DNA of 64,000 nt from Gemmatimonadaceae bacterium (GTDB taxonomy: Bacteria > Gemmatimonadota > Gemmatimonadetes > Gemmatimonadales > Gemmatimonadaceae), in NCBI GenBank assembly GCA_020846935.1, contig JADLCY010000001.1, positions 868,001-932,000 on the forward strand, written 5' to 3'. Positions within the stretch are counted from its first letter, which is position 1; the number at the start of each line of letters is the position of its first letter. Below are positions 9,892 to 18,526 of this stretch, in pieces. The translations under genes were made by a program, and so were the position numbers. Below the pieces are notes generated by a model, which worked only from the letters and a program-made list of their open reading frames with translations, did not search any database and had not been told where the DNA came from.

Positions 9892-10125
9892 CTATTCGTC
9901 GGGCCGGGCCGTGACGGCGCTCACCGCTCGGCACAGGCGCCCGTGATCGGCGCAATACAGCCCGTAGTGATCCTTGAACACCTGGTGAACGGCGCGTTCC
10001 CATTCGAAGCGCACCACATAGATCGCCTCGACCCGGGTCTTCTCGCCCACCACCTCCCTCGGATCGAGGCGCTGAATCCTGACCTGCTCCGGGAAGAAGT
10101 CCAGCTGCACTCGGCGACGCGGCAA
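9892..10125 (-). CDS. Small hypothetical protein
   Basis: A 77-residue frame that begins at TTG (10125) 31 bases upstream of the cupredoxin lipoprotein, same strand. The sequence has a protein-like alternation (QLDFFPEQVRIQRLDP, VEAIYVVRFEWERAVHQVF, DHYGLYCADHGRLC) with two or three Cys/His positions, and is more plausible than the two overlapping minus-strand frames, which are Arg/Ser-rich. No in-frame ATG lies nearby. I do not recognise a family. It could be a small cytoplasmic protein co-transcribed with the lipoprotein. Confidence 0.45.
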   Translation of the reverse strand: MPRRRVQLDFFPEQVRIQRLDPREVVGEKTRVEAIYVVRFEWERAVHQVFKDHYGLYCADHGRLCRAVSAVTARPDE

Positions 10126-10298
10126 TCGGTGAGGTGGCGCTCCACAACATAGCGAGGGCGGCGGTGGGGAGAGGGCGCTCGTGTATTCTTGAGTCAGCCA
10201 CTTACCTCCACGACACGCGACCGGCCGTGGCCCCCGGGTGCGACACCCGCGTTCGGCACGCTGATTCCGTGTCTCGCCCCAGATTGACCGAGAGCCGC

Positions 10299-11048
10299 AT
10301 GCCCGTCCTTGTCGAAGCCTGTGTCGATTCCGTGGCCGATGCCGTCACGGCCGAACGTCTTGGCGCCGGTCGGATCGAACTGTGCGCCAACCTGCAGGAA
10401 GGCGGCACCACGCCGAGTCTGGGAATGGTGCGCGCGACCGTGGCGAAGGCGGGCATCCCGATTTTTCCGATCATCCGGCCGCGTGGCGGCGACTTCTGCT
10501 ATTCCGCCGACGAGATCGAGGTCATGCTGCGGGACATCGAGGCGGCCAAGGCGGCGGGCGTCCACGGGATCGTGGGCGGAGCGCTGCATCCGAACGGCAC
10601 GATCGACGAAGATGGCACCGAGGCGCTGCTCGAGGCCGCCGCGCCGCTCCCCTTCACGTTCCATCGCGCGTTCGACCTGACGCGCGACCTCGACGAAGCC
10701 CTCGATGCCTGTCTCGCGTTAGGCGTGACCCGGATCCTGACCTCGGGCGGGGCGTCGACCGCGCTCGAGGGCGTCGACGCATTGGGGCGCCTTCGCACGC
10801 GGGCCGGGGCGCGGCTCGGGATCATCGCGGGCGGAACCGTGCGCGGAGACACGGCGTCCCAGGTGGTCGAACGCGCTGGCGTTCTTGAGGTGCACACGGG
10901 GCCGCGTCGCGCCGCCACCGGCGCCATGCGCGCTCGGCACGGGAGCGCCCGCATCGGCACGCGGAACGATGACGGTCGAGGATGGCAGGAACTTGATGCG
11001 GACGCCCTGGCCGCCGTCGTGCAGGCATTGGCTCGATCCCACGCGTAG
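10299..11048 (+). CDS. cutC: CutC family protein (copper homeostasis)
   Basis: TIM-barrel protein of the CutC family, 249 residues from ATG 10299; an upstream start at 10134 would add about 55 residues with no counterpart in the family. Motifs: VEACVDSVADAVTAERLGA, RIELCANLQEGGTTPS, PIIRPRGGDFCYS, GALHPNGTID, PFTFHRAFD, LTSGGAS and GGTVRGD, all in the CutC order. CutC has been linked to copper tolerance, although its exact activity is debated. The neighbouring cupredoxin lipoprotein on the opposite strand supports a copper theme. It contains a TTA leucine codon in the 9-mer at 10716-10724. Confidence 0.93.
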   Translation: MPVLVEACVDSVADAVTAERLGAGRIELCANLQEGGTTPSLGMVRATVAKAGIPIFPIIRPRGGDFCYSADEIEVMLRDIEAAKAAGVHGIVGGALHPNGTIDEDGTEALLEAAAPLPFTFHRAFDLTRDLDEALDACLALGVTRILTSGGASTALEGVDALGRLRTRAGARLGIIAGGTVRGDTASQVVERAGVLEVHTGPRRAATGAMRARHGSARIGTRNDDGRGWQELDADALAAVVQALARSHA

Positions 11049-11238
11049 CGAGCCTGCCGAGCAGACGGCTCGGGCGCGCGGGTGCGATCGGTCCCCCTTC
11101 CACTGGGGGCGATCGCGGTTGGCACGCTGGGCGGGCGCAGGTAACGACCACACGGGTGAAGGAACCGTGGCGTGTATCAATCGCTGCGGGCGTCGGGTCG
11201 CGCGATCGCGGGCCGACGCGTCGTACATTCCTGTGTCC

Positions 11239-13005
11239 ATGCCTCCGCCTTCCTCATCGCTCATCCGTCGGGCGGCTGTCGCGCTGGTGTTTGCCGCGCC
11301 CCGGCCCGCCCCCGCACAAGTGATCAGTGTTCGCCCGGTGACCCCGGTGCGAACCGGACCCCTTCTTTCGGAACTCAAGCACCAGCAACTCGAGTTCGAG
11401 GGGTATCGTCGCCAACACATCCCCCTGGTCGATCTTGGCCGATCTTCTGGTGGCCGGTGTGACGAACAGGTGGGTCGGTTCTGCTACTGGTACGACGAGA
11501 GCGAACCGCCGGCCCCTCCAGAGCCGGACGACATTGCCCGGCGTCGCGAGCAACTCATCGCGAGACTCGATTCAGCGTTCCGCGTGGTTCCGGCTGAACC
11601 ATGGACCTCGGGGGTTCTGGTCCGCTACCTGGTTGAAGCGGGTCGAGTGGACCGCGCGATCGACGTGGCCGCGACATGCACGACCATCGGATGGTGGTGC
11701 CCGGCGCTCCGCGGGTTTGCCTACCACGCTGCGGGGCGTTCGGCGCAGGCAGACAGCGCGTGGAGCATTGCACTGCGGGCGATGGACGAAGGTCAGCGAT
11801 GCGAGTGGCACGACCTCAAGCTCGTACTCGACGACGCCATGCTGCGCGACTATCGCGAGGTGGACTGCGTCGCGCGCCGCGCGCAAGAGAACCGCATCTG
11901 GTGGCTGGCTCGGCCGATGCTTTCGTCGCCCGGCAACGACGCGCACGCGGAGTTCCTGTCGCGTCGACTGTATGCCGTTATGCTCACCGACGCACCCTCG
12001 GTCCATGAGCAAGGCTTCGACGCCGACGAGCGCGAACTGCTCATCCGGTACGGCTGGCCGCGGGCGTGGACCCAATCCACCGTCCACGTACAGGGCCGTG
12101 AGAGTCGCGTGATTACCGGGTACGAACCCTCCCCCGCACCACCCATGCTCCCCACCGCAGCGACGGTGCGGAACCCGGCGCTGAGCGATTCCATCGGATG
12201 GCGTGGCAAGGGGCTTCCCGGCGTGCGCGCGCGCTACTCACCCGATGTCGCACGCCGCTTGCTGCCACTGGTGCATCAGGCCGCGCTATTCCGTCGCGGA
12301 GATTCCGCGCTCGTCGTCATGGCCTACGACGTGTCCGGTGACTCCGCGCTCGCCGCGGTGGCCGGCACGAGCGCGATGTCAGCCGCGCTCGTACTCACCA
12401 AGGGCGAAGAAGCCGACGCCTCGATCGTGCGACACGCGCTGCCTGGCGCAACCGGAACGATCTCCGCCATGACGTCCTGGGGCCCGACCCTGCTCAGTGG
12501 CGAAGTGGCAGCGACCTCCCGGGGCACCTTGGCCCGCGCGCGATATGGCCTGCGCGCCACCGACCATCCTGGCTCTCGCGTCAGCATTTCCGACCTCCTG
12601 TTGTTCGAGCCGTACGACGGAATGCCGCGCACGCTCGACGAAGTGCTCCCGCATGCGCGCGCCTCGCAGGTCGTGGCGCGCGACTCGAAGATTGGCATCT
12701 ACTGGGAGACCTACAACACCAGTCCGCTGGGAGAAGGCATCCAGGTGGCGATCAACGTGGCGCCGGAGGAACAGAGTGGCGGTGGGTGGCTGCGTCGCGG
12801 CCTGACGGCGCTGCGACTGGTGCGCGAATCGCAGCCGGTGTCGATGGGCCTGAGCGATGTGAGCGCGCGTGGGCGCGCGTTCACGCCGCGTGCCGTCGTC
12901 GTGGATCTCACGAGCCTGCGCCCGGGTCGTTACGTGCTGCAGATGGAGATCACCGCCCAGGGCACTGCACCGGTTCGCGCCGAGCGCGTGCTCACGGTGC
13001 GCTGA
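11239..13005 (+). CDS. Exported protein of unknown function with helical-repeat-like N-terminal half
   Basis: Not assigned to a family. I start at ATG 11239 because it gives a signal peptide (SSSLIRRAAVALVFAAPRPAPAQ); the frame is open upstream to 10885 across the cutC end. The product is 588 residues. Residues about 95-190 have TPR-like helices (LVRYLVEAGRVDRAIDVAATC, LRGFAYHAAGRSAQADSAW). Around 265-285 is ERELLIRYGWPRAW, similar in feel to the RYG-x-P motif of GWxTD-type proteins that are common in this kind of bacterium. The C-terminal third is beta-rich (GRYVLQMEITAQGTAPV). A periplasmic or surface role is likely; nothing more specific can be read. Confidence 0.75.
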   Translation: MPPPSSSLIRRAAVALVFAAPRPAPAQVISVRPVTPVRTGPLLSELKHQQLEFEGYRRQHIPLVDLGRSSGGRCDEQVGRFCYWYDESEPPAPPEPDDIARRREQLIARLDSAFRVVPAEPWTSGVLVRYLVEAGRVDRAIDVAATCTTIGWWCPALRGFAYHAAGRSAQADSAWSIALRAMDEGQRCEWHDLKLVLDDAMLRDYREVDCVARRAQENRIWWLARPMLSSPGNDAHAEFLSRRLYAVMLTDAPSVHEQGFDADERELLIRYGWPRAWTQSTVHVQGRESRVITGYEPSPAPPMLPTAATVRNPALSDSIGWRGKGLPGVRARYSPDVARRLLPLVHQAALFRRGDSALVVMAYDVSGDSALAAVAGTSAMSAALVLTKGEEADASIVRHALPGATGTISAMTSWGPTLLSGEVAATSRGTLARARYGLRATDHPGSRVSISDLLLFEPYDGMPRTLDEVLPHARASQVVARDSKIGIYWETYNTSPLGEGIQVAINVAPEEQSGGGWLRRGLTALRLVRESQPVSMGLSDVSARGRAFTPRAVVVDLTSLRPGRYVLQMEITAQGTAPVRAERVLTVR

Positions 13006-13024
13006 CGTCACGGTGCGCCGACGT
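12993..13024 (+). repeat. 16-bp tandem duplication across a stop codon
   Basis: CACGGTGCGCTGACGT (12993-13008) is followed directly by CACGGTGCGCCGACGT (13009-13024), one mismatch. The mismatch falls in the TGA stop of the preceding gene, which reads CGA in the second copy. Confidence 0.8.
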
Positions 13025-13255
13025 GGGATAGGTGCGGCGACCCGCAGACCGCTCCAGCGAGCGTGCCACGCGGCGCACAGCGTTCTGGTGCGATTCACCA
13101 CACGCGATTCGCGTCGGCAACGGTAGCTTTCCCGCCACGGCAACGGCCTCGCGTGCACGGATCGCGCCGTCGTTACCCCGCCTTCAACGCGGGCGTCGGA
13201 CAGGCAGGCGGCCGGCGTCTGGCCGTCACCGGCGACCATCCTTCATTGCTCCGCT

Positions 13256-13939
13256 ATGACTCCGTCCTTCGGGCGTTTGCGCGTTTGGTTCCTGGGGACT
13301 CTGCTCGCAACGCTGATGAGCGCTGGTGTGGCGTCGGTCTCCGCGCAGGAACTGCGGCTTGGCTCGGTGCACGCGCGCACCTCGGACGACCGCTGGGGCA
13401 ACCCGTCGGGGTGGGGGCTCGCCTTTCAGTACCCGGCGAACGACTACGTGACGTTGCTGGTCGGCGTATCCGCCACGAGCGATCGGCGCAATCGCGTCGG
13501 CCAGGTGTGCGCCAACTGTCCCACGGAGCAACTCGACAATCACGCACGTCTGCTCGACCTGCGCGCCGGCCTCGCGGGCACCGTCTTTCGCGCGCGACAG
13601 GTGGCGGTGTCGGTCACGGGCGATCTGCGATGGGTCGAGGGCACGAGCGACACGCGCGCCCAGCAGACGGCGCGCTTCGTGAGCACGAGTCCCGGCTACT
13701 GGGGCCCCTCGCTCGGCGTCGACCTTTCGTGGAAGCCATCGCCCACCGGGGCCTTTGGCGTCTTTGTCGCCGCGCAGTCGGTCTGGTGGAGGCCGCGGAG
13801 CACGACCGGCGATCCTGACATCTACGATCCGTTCACGGCGACCGTGCAGGCGCCGAGTGTTTCAGCAGGTATCTCGTGGGCCGTGAGATTGCGGGCGAGC
13901 GACGCCGACCGGCCGGCCACCGAATCCGGAAGCCGTTAG
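13256..13939 (+). CDS. Exported outer-membrane beta-barrel-like protein
   Basis: Hypothetical protein of 227 residues with a signal peptide (FLGTLLATLMSAGVASVSAQ). The mature part alternates polar and hydrophobic residues in short strands separated by polar turns (WGLAFQYPANDYVTLLVGVSAT, QVAVSVTGDLRWVEG, SLGVDLSWKP, GAFGVFVAAQSVWW, SVSAGISWAVRL), the pattern of a small outer-membrane barrel. Two cysteines (CANCP) sit in one loop. It is not followed closely by another gene on the same strand. The family is not recognised. Confidence 0.75.
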   Translation: MTPSFGRLRVWFLGTLLATLMSAGVASVSAQELRLGSVHARTSDDRWGNPSGWGLAFQYPANDYVTLLVGVSATSDRRNRVGQVCANCPTEQLDNHARLLDLRAGLAGTVFRARQVAVSVTGDLRWVEGTSDTRAQQTARFVSTSPGYWGPSLGVDLSWKPSPTGAFGVFVAAQSVWWRPRSTTGDPDIYDPFTATVQAPSVSAGISWAVRLRASDADRPATESGSR

Positions 13940-14187
13940 GCGTCCGGGGCCTGACATGGGCTGCATTCGTCGCGAAGCGGCGCATCAGCCCCCGAACAGC
14001 GGCGCAGATCCACCGTCACCGTGTGACGCCATCTGACAACGTCCATCGCGTGGTCGGCCCCGCGCCCACGTTCGCGACCGCAACGACCGTGGGGTGTGCA
14101 CGCTGGAACGTTACGGGGACGCCGCTTGCTGCCGGTCCTCCGTGTGCACGCGGCTGGCGCTGCGCGCCGCCGAGGTGAGAATGCGAA

Positions 14188-14203
14188 GGCGCCATTCGGC
14201 GCC
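14188..14203 (-). terminator. Short hairpin downstream of amidohydrolase gene
   Basis: GGCGCC-ATTC-GGCGCC, a 6-bp perfect stem 14 bases beyond the stop of the minus-strand amidohydrolase. There is no T-run, so termination is only suggested. Confidence 0.4.
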
Positions 14204-14217
14204 GCGACGCCGAGGGG

Positions 14218-15435
14218 TCAGCGCACTACGCGATTCCCGGCCACCCACACGGAGGAGATCCGGCGGACGTTCGAGATATCGGCCAGCGGGTCGGCGTCGA
14301 GTACCGCGAAGTCGGCCCATTTCCCCGGTTCCAGCGTGCCAAGGTCGCGGTCGATCTTCATGCAGCGCGCTGCGTCGAGCGTGGCCGCGCGCAGCGCCTG
14401 CAGCGGTGAGAGGCCGGCTTTCACCATGAGTTCGAGCTCCATGAGCTCGAAGTACCCCTGAAAGCGACCCGCGGGCCCCGTGTCGGTACCCATCGCGATC
14501 GAAACGCCGCCGTCCGACAGCCGCTCTACGTTCGCACTCGCCACGTCGAGGGCTGCCTTGTAGCGCTGCGCACTCGTGCTGCTGCGCATCGCTTGCTGTC
14601 GCGCGGGATCCCTCCCCTGTGCGACCCATTCCGGATTCGCATGGGCCTTGAAGAGCGGATCGTCGAACCAGGGAGGCGTCGATTCGTAGACGAACGTCGA
14701 CACCTCGCGCATGAGCGTCGGGCTCACGCAGACGTCCTTTGCCCTGAGCGCGGCAATAAGCCCGCCGTCGACGGCCGCATCGCGAACGCTGTGCGCGACG
14801 AGGTCCACGCCGGCATCGAGCAGGCGCCTGGCGTCGTCGAGATAGAACAGGTGCGCCGCCACACGGAGCCCTCGTCGGTGCGCCTCATCGATCACCGCGC
14901 GGTAGACAGGCTCCGGCATTTTCTGTGTTGTGCCGAGGTTGTCGTCGACGCGGATCTTCACCATGTCGACCTGCTGCGCCGCGACGCCGGCCACCTGGGC
15001 TCGCGCCTCGTCGATCGTCGTCGGCGCGAGCACCGGGCCCGCCACGAACACTCTCGTCCGCGCCAGCAATGGCGTCTCCTGGCTCCGCCGCGCCTCGAAC
15101 ACCGATGCCGGTTCGCCGCCAAGGCTGTACACCGTGGTCACGCCGTACGCCGCGTAGGTCGCGAGGTCTGCCGGCGAAGTCACGTGGCCGTGTGCGTTCA
15201 CGAGTCCCGGCATCACGGTCTTGCCGTTCAGCGCAATGCGCTCGACGCCTGCTGGGATGTTGACCTGCCGGGACGGGCCCGCCGCCACCACGCGTCCGTC
15301 GCGCACCACGATCGTCGCGTCCGCGATCGGCGCGCGACCCGTGCCGTCAATGAGGCGAAGGCCGGTGAAGGCCCTGACCTGCGCACCAAGAGACACCGGG
15401 AGGAGCAGAACGGCGAAGGCTGTTGTGAAGCGCAT
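14218..15435 (-). CDS. Secreted amidohydrolase-superfamily protein
   Basis: Metal-dependent hydrolase with an imidazolonepropionase/dihydroorotase-like barrel; 405 residues including a signal peptide (TAFAVLLLPVSLGAQ). Metal ligands are visible: GLVNAHGHV near residue 80, MVKIRVDDN (candidate carboxylated Lys) near 160, AAHLFYLDD, VAHSVRDA, and MGTDTGP (Asp) near 315. The N- and C-terminal beta domain is typical (LIDGTGRAPIADATIVVRDGRVVAAG ... KWADFAVLDADPLADI). Substrate cannot be read from the sequence. It is paralogous in layout to the larger amidohydrolase at 36089-37597. Confidence 0.9.
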   Translation of the reverse strand: MRFTTAFAVLLLPVSLGAQVRAFTGLRLIDGTGRAPIADATIVVRDGRVVAAGPSRQVNIPAGVERIALNGKTVMPGLVNAHGHVTSPADLATYAAYGVTTVYSLGGEPASVFEARRSQETPLLARTRVFVAGPVLAPTTIDEARAQVAGVAAQQVDMVKIRVDDNLGTTQKMPEPVYRAVIDEAHRRGLRVAAHLFYLDDARRLLDAGVDLVAHSVRDAAVDGGLIAALRAKDVCVSPTLMREVSTFVYESTPPWFDDPLFKAHANPEWVAQGRDPARQQAMRSSTSAQRYKAALDVASANVERLSDGGVSIAMGTDTGPAGRFQGYFELMELELMVKAGLSPLQALRAATLDAARCMKIDRDLGTLEPGKWADFAVLDADPLADISNVRRISSVWVAGNRVVR

Positions 15436-15780
15436 GATCAGCGGATAGGGAGGGCGACCGATAAGCGACCGCTTCGGTAGCGGGTCATCATGGATGAGGC
15501 GCGCTCGTCAGAGCGCTCGATTGATCGAGACGACGTATGTAGCAAGGCGTGCCCGTAGCGGAGAAGCTCGCCTGCCTGACGCCGCACGTCCACCCCGGCG
15601 CACGCTGGAGTCCGGTCTCCCCCTGATGCCCTAACATGCCTGAACCGAAGGACGGGTGGTCTGTCGGAGCGAACCTCCGACAGCTGTCAGGCAGGACACG
15701 CGATTCCGGCCGACGGTTGGCCATTCAACCAATCGGACCAACGCGCTGTCCAAGCTCGGTCGCTTTCCAGAGTCGTCTCG
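15436..15780. other. Intergenic region between divergent genes
   Basis: 345 bases between the starts of the amidohydrolase (-) and the DUF5916 gene (+). Apart from the hairpin at 15661-15683 I see no gene, RNA or repeat; it should hold both promoters. Confidence 0.6.
15661..15683 (+). promoter_or_regulatory. Perfect hairpin upstream of DUF5916 gene
   Basis: CTGTCGGAG-CGAAC-CTCCGACAG: a 9-bp perfect stem with a 5-base loop, about 98 bases before the ATG at 15781. No T-run follows on either strand, so it is more like a leader structure or protein-binding palindrome than a terminator. Confidence 0.45.
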
Positions 15781-18327
15781 ATGTTGCGCCATATCCTTCC
15801 GCTCGGCATCGCCGTCGCCGTGACGTCGAACCTCGGTGCGCAGGACACCAGGGTCGCAACGCGCACGGCCACAGCAGTCCAGGCCCAGCGCGCCCCGCAG
15901 ATCGATGGTCGCGCGGACGATGCCGTGTGGCAATCCGCGCCGCGATTCGCCGACTTCGTGCAGTTCGAACCGCGTGCGGGGCTCAAGCCGAGCTTCGGCA
16001 CGGAGTTCCAGGTCGCGTTCGATGAGCGCAACCTCTATGTGTTCGCCAGGATGTTCGATCCACACCCGGACAGCGTCATGCACGCGCTGTCGCGTCGCGA
16101 CCAACGCGGGCCGTCCGACCAGATCAAGCTCCTGATCGACTCGTATGGGGATCGACGCACGGGCTTCCAGTTCGCCGTCAACCCGGACGGTGTGCAGCGC
16201 GACTACTCGATCAGCAACGACACGCAGGAAGACGACTCATGGAACGGTGTGTGGGATGTCGGCACGCAGGTGGATTCGCTCGGCTGGACGGCGGAGTTCC
16301 GCATCCCGCTGTCGCAGCTTCGCTATGCGCCCACCGCATCGCCGATGTTCGGATTCGGGCTCTGGCGCGACATCGAGCGGTATCGCGAACGATCTGCGTG
16401 GCCGGAATACGTTCCAACGCGCAATGGCCTCGCGTCGCAGCTCGGGCGACTCGAGGGCCTGCAAGGCATCACGACCGCGCGACGCCTGGAGCTTACGCCG
16501 TACGTGGTCACCAGGAACGTCCAGCGCGTCATGTCGCCGTCGCGCTTTGGGCGAGACCAGGAGATCACCGGCGGTGCCGACCTCAAGTTCGGCATCACGC
16601 CAAACGTCACGCTCGACGCCACGGTGAATCCGGACTTCGGCCAGGTGGAGGCCGATCCCGCCGTGGTGAACCTCTCCGCCTTCGAAGTCTTCTTCAATGA
16701 GCGCCGCCCCTTCTTTCTCGAGGGCACCGCGCTCTATGCCTTCGAACTCAACTGCTACATAGTTGTGGACTGCGGCACCAACGAGGGATTGTTCTACTCG
16801 CGACGCATCGGGCGGTCGCCCGCATTGCGCGACTTGTATGGCAACCGCACCACGCCAACGGCGACATCAATCGCCGCGGCAACAAAGCTCACCGGACGCA
16901 CCAACTCCGGTTTGTCGTTTGGCATGCTGGACGCCGTGACACCGCGGGTCGCGGGGGACTCCGGCAAGACGGTGGAGCCCACGACTAACTACGCCGTGTT
17001 TCGTGCCCAGCAGGACCTGCGAGGCGGCGAAGCCGGGATCGGGCTCATCGCCACCGCGGTGAACCGTTCGCTCGACACGTGGTCGGAGCCCTGGCTGCAC
17101 CGCAACGCATACGCAACGGGCGCGACGTTCCGGAACCGGTTCTACAAGCGACAGTACGAGTTCACCGCGCAGTTCGCCGGCTCGCGCATCGAGGGCACGC
17201 CGGCTGTCATCGCACGCACCCAGCGCAACTCGGTGCACTTCTACCAGCAGCCGGGCGACGACCTCGATGTCGATACCACGCGCGCCTCGCTCGTCGGCCA
17301 CGCCGAGCAGGTCAGGTTCGGCAAGTATGGGGGCGGGATCACCCGCTTCGAAACCAGCCTCGTCAGGCAGTCGGCCGGCTTCGACGTCAACGATATCGGG
17401 TTCCTGCAGCGTGCCGACAAGGTGGACTGGAGTACCTGGGCCGCGCTCACCTTCCGGACGGCCAAGGGCATCTATCGTTGGGCGCAGGTGAACGCCAACC
17501 ACTGGGAAACCTGGAACACCTCGGGCGCGCGGCTCGACAACGCCTTCAACTTCAATGGCCACATGGGCCTCATGAACACCTGGGACGTGCACCTCGGCGG
17601 CACGATGGCGCGCATGACGCCCAGCGTGTGCGATCGCTGCACCCGCGGTGGCCCGCACCTCCGGCAATCGCGCGGCTTCTACCCCTGGGGCGGCGTGAAC
17701 ACCGACAGCCGAAAGACCGTCTCGGGTGGCCTGTGGTTCAACCTCGGCTTTGGCGACGAGGGCAATTCGCGCTCACGGTCCCTCGAGCCGTACGTGAATG
17801 TTCGGGTTTCCACGCGCCTGCAGGCCAACGTTGGGAGTGGGTTCAGCAGAAACGTGAACGACATGCAGTGGTTTGGGAACTTCACCGACGAGCGGGGTGT
17901 GCGGCACTATGCGTTCGCACACCTCGATCAGCATACGGTGTCGACGAATGTCCGACTCAATTATGCGGCGACCCCGCGGCTCAGCTTCGAGTTCTACGGC
18001 CAGCCGTTCGTGACACGCGGCTCGTACTCCAATGTGCGTGAGGTAAGTGCCACGCCCGAAGCCGAACGGTACGACGATCGCTTCCGGCCATACACACCGC
18101 CGGCGACGTCGCAGATGTCCTTCACGGTCACGCAGCTTCGCACGAATGCCGTCGCCCGGTGGGAGTACCGCCCCGGCTCGACGCTGTTTGTGGTCTGGGC
18201 ACACGGGCGGCAGGACAACGACGACCGCAACCTCGATCGGTCATGGGCCCGCGACTATCGCGATCTGTTCGGCCTGCATCCTGACAACACGTTCCTCGTG
18301 AAGTTCGCCTACTGGCTCAACAGGTAG
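15781..18327 (+). CDS. DUF5916 protein: CBM9-like domain plus outer-membrane barrel
   Basis: Exported protein of 848 residues. After a signal peptide (PLGIAVAVTSNLGAQ) comes a CBM9-like domain at about 35-210 (IDGRADDAVWQSAPRFADF, FAVNPDGVQRDYS, GWTAEFRIPLSQLRY), as found at the N-terminus of DUF5916 proteins. The rest has the family hallmarks FFNERRPFFLEG (about 305-316) and FYSRRIGR, then a long run of amphipathic strands ending with FLVKFAYWLNR, the aromatic-rich C-terminus typical of barrels. Function is unproven; the architecture suggests binding and passage of an extracellular polymer or ligand. It stands alone between divergent and convergent neighbours. Confidence 0.9.
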   Translation: MLRHILPLGIAVAVTSNLGAQDTRVATRTATAVQAQRAPQIDGRADDAVWQSAPRFADFVQFEPRAGLKPSFGTEFQVAFDERNLYVFARMFDPHPDSVMHALSRRDQRGPSDQIKLLIDSYGDRRTGFQFAVNPDGVQRDYSISNDTQEDDSWNGVWDVGTQVDSLGWTAEFRIPLSQLRYAPTASPMFGFGLWRDIERYRERSAWPEYVPTRNGLASQLGRLEGLQGITTARRLELTPYVVTRNVQRVMSPSRFGRDQEITGGADLKFGITPNVTLDATVNPDFGQVEADPAVVNLSAFEVFFNERRPFFLEGTALYAFELNCYIVVDCGTNEGLFYSRRIGRSPALRDLYGNRTTPTATSIAAATKLTGRTNSGLSFGMLDAVTPRVAGDSGKTVEPTTNYAVFRAQQDLRGGEAGIGLIATAVNRSLDTWSEPWLHRNAYATGATFRNRFYKRQYEFTAQFAGSRIEGTPAVIARTQRNSVHFYQQPGDDLDVDTTRASLVGHAEQVRFGKYGGGITRFETSLVRQSAGFDVNDIGFLQRADKVDWSTWAALTFRTAKGIYRWAQVNANHWETWNTSGARLDNAFNFNGHMGLMNTWDVHLGGTMARMTPSVCDRCTRGGPHLRQSRGFYPWGGVNTDSRKTVSGGLWFNLGFGDEGNSRSRSLEPYVNVRVSTRLQANVGSGFSRNVNDMQWFGNFTDERGVRHYAFAHLDQHTVSTNVRLNYAATPRLSFEFYGQPFVTRGSYSNVREVSATPEAERYDDRFRPYTPPATSQMSFTVTQLRTNAVARWEYRPGSTLFVVWAHGRQDNDDRNLDRSWARDYRDLFGLHPDNTFLVKFAYWLNR

Positions 18328-18526
18328 CACCTGAGGGGGTCAAGTGATACGGCTCCGGCGATCTCGCTGATCCCGCGGTTGTGGCGCTTCACCGGTGCTG
18401 AGTCCCTGTCCGCGAAACCTCGTCCTGCGCCGCTCGAGGCAACGGCGGCCGTCGCGCCGACGACGCTCATGGCCATAGGGCATATCTCGCCACCTCCGGG
18501 GGCCCATCTCGGCGATGCACGCAGGA

